Positions 5,228-7,381 of a DNA stretch of 7,381 bases are shown piece after piece; position 1 is the stretch's first letter, and every line of letters begins with the position of its first letter. Source of the stretch: a bacterium (GTDB lineage Bacteria; Pseudomonadota; Gammaproteobacteria; Burkholderiales; Methylophilaceae); assembly GCA_027310505.1 (NCBI GenBank), contig DAIDAS010000380.1, forward strand, positions 1-7,381. The letters are read 5' to 3'. The position numbers and the translations under genes are program-made. Under the pieces are notes generated by a model. That model searched no databases. It was not told where the DNA came from and was given only the letters and a program-made list of their open reading frames with translations.

Positions 5228-5888
5228 GAGCGCGATTGTAGGTCAGGAGATACACCTTCTCCTGCAGGCGGCTCACGCCCCGGTCACGAAAACGCGCTTC
5301 CTGTGCGAGGATATCGATGGCGTGTATGAGTTCGATGGTACAGAAACCTCCGTACAGCGCCCGCACCTCGGCCTCCTGCACGCTAAAAGGCGGGCCATTC
5401 ATCTCGTGCTGCGGGTACTCGAAGGCGACCAGCAGCATTCTTGTGCCTGCGGCGAGCAGTTGCTGCATGTGCGCGGCATAGGTCGGCCGCATCTCGGGCG
5501 GCAACGCGATGAGCGAGGCGCGATCGTAAACGGCACGCACATTTGCCAAGTCTTCAGCGGCAAGATCGAAAAAATCACCGCAATAAAGACGAATGCCATC
5601 GGCCTCAAACAGACTGAAACGGCCTTGCGTACTGGCGGTCGCCCGCAGGCCGTTTTCGGAGAAAAAAGCCTGCACCGCCAGCTGGCTCAGCTCCACGCCA
5701 ACCACTGTATGGCCTTGTGCGCGCAGCCAGAGCATGTCGCCGCTTTTTCCGCACAGCGGCACGAACACGCCATTTCCGGGCACGATACCCAGTTGCGGCC
5801 AGAACTGTTGCAAGTGGAGGTTGATGGCTTCCTGATGAAAACCAATCTGGTTTTGCTGCCAGCGCTCATGCCAGAAATCCGGCTGCAT
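5220..5888 (-). CDS. tpm: Thiopurine S-methyltransferase (bacterial TPMT)
   Basis: A 222-residue cytoplasmic SAM-dependent methyltransferase of the bacterial TPMT family, which methylates thiopurines and in bacteria is linked to methylation and resistance of selenium and tellurium oxyanions. The family start PDFWHERWQQNQIGFHQ (residues 3-19) is clear. VFVPLCGKSGDM (41-52) forms the glycine-rich SAM-binding loop and GVELS (64-68) the acidic end of strand 2. YCGDFFDL and YDRASLIALPP follow in the usual order. Length is normal. The ATG at 5888 has AGGGGA 7 nt upstream. It is the first gene of the tight minus-strand cluster, so a promoter should lie in the 75-bp gap before it, but no clear one was found. 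Its role beside yjbQ and the dehydrogenase is not known. Confidence 0.96.
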   Translation of the reverse strand: MQPDFWHERWQQNQIGFHQEAINLHLQQFWPQLGIVPGNGVFVPLCGKSGDMLWLRAQGHTVVGVELSQLAVQAFFSENGLRATASTQGRFSLFEADGIRLYCGDFFDLAAEDLANVRAVYDRASLIALPPEMRPTYAAHMQQLLAAGTRMLLVAFEYPQHEMNGPPFSVQEAEVRALYGGFCTIELIHAIDILAQEARFRDRGVSRLQEKVYLLTYNRAQE

Positions 5889-5963
5889 GCGAAAATCCCC
5901 TCAGGATGTATTGAAGCTTAATACTACAACGATATCCGGAAAGAGGGATGCCGAAACCGCCGA
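5889..5963 (-). other. Intergenic gap upstream of tpm
   Basis: This 75-bp gap separates the lipoprotein stop from the tpm start and is locally A/T-rich around 5910-5935, as a promoter would be. Possible -10 elements on the minus strand are TATTAA (5920-5915) and TACATC just downstream, but no convincing -35 pairs with them. An 8-bp inverted repeat CGATATCC/GGATATCG (5930-5937 and 5980-5987) has one arm inside the lipoprotein 3' end. Confidence 0.3.
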
Positions 5964-6446
5964 CTAGCGCCGATAGTAGGGATATCGCCAGTAAGGATAA
6001 GGGCCGCAGAACGGATCGTACGGGTAGGGTCGCATCAGCAGTTGCCGTTGCAACGCACCGATCTCGTCCCGGTGTTCGCGATCGCGCTTGTCGAGCTCGT
6101 CGGCAAACCCGTCACGCAAGGCCTGCTCACGTGCGGCGTGCATGTAGTCGAGGACTTTTGCATCCACGCCCTGCTTGCCCAGCTCCAGGGCTTTGGAGGG
6201 CGTCAACGCATAGCTGGAATTGGACTGCTTGATTTTCTCGATGATGCTATCGGGAGAGACACCCTCGCGCGAAAGCCTGACCAACTCATCGTAGGTCAGG
6301 TTGGGGTCGGGTTTGGGCAACAGCTGCTCCAGCGCCTCGGCTGAAATACGCTGGATTTGCGGTGTAGCGGTCTTCTCCTGGTTGGTGGCACAACCAGCAA
6401 CCAGGATACCCGCCAGCAGCACCGCCCATCGCCCGAACCTGCTCAT
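5964..6446 (-). CDS. Predicted lipoprotein, aromatic-rich C-terminus
   Basis: A 160-residue predicted lipoprotein of unrecognised function. Residues 1-19 form a lipoprotein signal: Arg3 and Arg6, a hydrophobic core, and the lipobox LVAGC with Cys19 as lipidation site. Residues 45-105 are helical and contain LTYDELVRLSREGVSPDSII then ALTPSKALELGKQGVDAKVL, two related halves in which a leucine-rich stretch is followed by a GVS/GVD turn and a helix, a pattern seen in other envelope lipoproteins. Residues 106-135 are strongly charged (DELDKRDREHRDE) and may form a coiled coil. The tail is Pro/Tyr-rich (YPYDPF, PYPYWRYPYYRR). The ATG at 6446 follows AGGAGAG by 5-6 nt. It starts 34 nt after the clpB stop and could be read through from it. 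Residue 20 is Ala, not Asp, so an outer-membrane location is more likely. Confidence 0.85.
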   Translation of the reverse strand: MSRFGRWAVLLAGILVAGCATNQEKTATPQIQRISAEALEQLLPKPDPNLTYDELVRLSREGVSPDSIIEKIKQSNSSYALTPSKALELGKQGVDAKVLDYMHAAREQALRDGFADELDKRDREHRDEIGALQRQLLMRPYPYDPFCGPYPYWRYPYYRR

Positions 6447-6458
6447 GATGACTCTCCT

Positions 6459-6473
6459 GCCGCATATGGCGGC
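6459..6473 (-). repeat. Small hairpin between clpB and the lipoprotein gene
   Basis: GCCGC (6459-6463) and GCGGC (6469-6473) form a 5-bp G/C stem with a 5-nt loop, next to the ribosome binding site of the lipoprotein gene. There is no T-run, so it is not a standard terminator. It could slow read-through or affect translation, or be chance. Confidence 0.3.
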
Positions 6474-6480
6474 GGCTACA

Positions 6481-7381
6481 TCAACCCTTGGCGAACACCA
6501 TGCGCCCGCCCCGATAATCCACTTCGACCGTATCCTTGGCGGCGAAGTTGCCGGCCAGGATTTCCTTGGCCAGCGGATTTTCGATCTCGGCCTGAATGGC
6601 GCGCTTCAGCGGCCTTGCGCCATAGACCGGGTCGAATCCGGCATTGGCGATTTCGCCCAACGCAGCATCGGTCACTGCCAGTTCCATGTCCATGCTCTTC
6701 AGGCGTTTGGACAGGTTCTGCAGCTGGATGCCGGCAATCGATTTCACATGCGCCTCACCCAAGGCATGGAATACCACCACCTCGTCGATGCGGTTGATGA
6801 ACTCCGGCCGGAAGTAGCTCTTGACCTCACCCATCACCGCCAGCTTGATCACCTGGTAGTCATCCCCAGCCATGCTCTGAATCATCTGCGAACCCAGATT
6901 GGAAGTCATGATGATGACGGTGTTCTTGAAGTCCACCGTGCGCCCCTGTCCATCGGTCATGCGACCGTCGTCCAGCACTTGCAGCAGCACGTTGAACACA
7001 TCCGGGTGCGCCTTTTCCACCTCATCCAGCAGGATCACGGAATATGGCTTGCGACGCACCGCTTCCGTCAAATACCCCCCCTCCTCGTAGCCAACATAGC
7101 CGGGGGGCGCCCCGATCAGGCGAGCGACGGAGTGCTTCTCCGTGAATTCGCTCATGTCGATGCGGATCAGGTGATCTTCAGAATCGAACATGAAATTGGC
7201 CAGCGCCTTGCACAGCTCGGTCTTGCCCACACCGGTGGGGCCAAGGAACAGGAAGGAGCCGTACGGCCGGTTGGGGTCGCTCAAGCCGGAGCGAGAACGG
7301 CGAATGGCATCGGCCACTAGCCGCACCGCCTCATCCTGACCGACCACACGCTCGTGCAGCTTGTCTTCCATGTGCAACAGC
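6481..7381 (-). CDS. clpB: ATP-dependent disaggregase ClpB, C-terminal part (cut by window end)
   Basis: This is the second ATPase domain and C-terminus of ClpB, the Hsp100 ring that works with DnaK to pull apart protein aggregates. The frame is open at the right edge, so only about the last 300 of some 860 residues are seen. In order: RVVGQDEAV, Walker A GPTGVGKTEL, IDMSEFTEKHSVARLIGAPP, the pore-loop tyrosine in GYVGYEEGG, Walker B VILLDEVEKAHPDV, sensor 1 in IIMTSNLGS, FRPEFINRIDEVV with the arginine finger, and sensor 2 GARPLKRAIQ. The spacing follows E. coli ClpB and not ClpA, which lacks this exact tail. No defect is visible. Heat-shock (sigma-32) control would act at the promoter, outside the window. 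Confidence 0.97.
   Translation of the reverse strand, partial: LLHMEDKLHERVVGQDEAVRLVADAIRRSRSGLSDPNRPYGSFLFLGPTGVGKTELCKALANFMFDSEDHLIRIDMSEFTEKHSVARLIGAPPGYVGYEEGGYLTEAVRRKPYSVILLDEVEKAHPDVFNVLLQVLDDGRMTDGQGRTVDFKNTVIIMTSNLGSQMIQSMAGDDYQVIKLAVMGEVKSYFRPEFINRIDEVVVFHALGEAHVKSIAGIQLQNLSKRLKSMDMELAVTDAALGEIANAGFDPVYGARPLKRAIQAEIENPLAKEILAGNFAAKDTVEVDYRGGRMVFAKG

Noticed and set aside
6301..7320. Long plus-strand open frame of 339 codons
   Set aside because: It is antisense to clpB and the lipoprotein gene, both clearly coding; long antisense frames are common in G+C-rich DNA.
1..7381. CRISPR array or other tandem repeats
   Set aside because: No regularly spaced direct repeats were seen on either strand.

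Overview
The window joins two different kinds of DNA. Positions 1 to about 2614 look like an accessory island: by hand count the 60 bases at 1681-1740 are about 42% G+C. From about 2691 to the end it looks like an ordinary chromosome: the 60 bases at 4261-4320 are about 63% G+C. The conserved genes (ClpB, bacterial thiopurine methyltransferase, YjbQ, YjdF) and a tRNA-Arg with a proteobacterial acceptor stem suggest a Beta- or Gammaproteobacterium, more likely beta. The genus cannot be told from the sequence.

Left part. The window opens inside the transposase of an IS3-family insertion sequence, whose right end lies at about 268. Its terminal TGA appears to be the stop codon of the neighbouring XRE-type repressor gene (266-565, minus). 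Upstream of the repressor a 19-bp palindrome (618-636) overlies a promoter candidate for a rightward gene (679-1383). That gene encodes an exported, C-terminally anchored protein that seems to start at ATT. It is followed by a soluble protein (1462-2412) with an N-terminal zinc ribbon and a C-terminal nucleoside deoxyribosyltransferase/TIR-like domain, the kind of nucleotide-hydrolase fold used by defence effectors. A small regulated defence or prophage-derived module is a reasonable reading, but not a proven one.

Boundary. A tRNA-Arg(CCG) gene (2615-2690) lies where the composition changes. Its acceptor, D and anticodon arms are intact, but its T loop is damaged and it is one base short. Its CCA end is 3 nt from the stop of the next gene, which is convergent.

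Right part, all on the minus strand. In transcription order: the end of clpB (leaving the window at 7381), a lipoprotein gene, then a tight five-gene cluster: tpm, yjbQ, an LsrG-like monooxygenase-fold gene, an iron-type alcohol dehydrogenase, and a yjdF-like membrane protein gene. Junctions are 1-4 nt gaps or 4-nt overlaps, so the cluster is probably one operon transcribed from the 75-bp gap upstream of tpm. The last gene is broken by a single-base frameshift, and yjbQ appears to begin at ATA. With the tRNA lesion and the ATT start, the window holds several small anomalies; these may be real decay or sequencing errors, and raw reads would be needed to separate the two.
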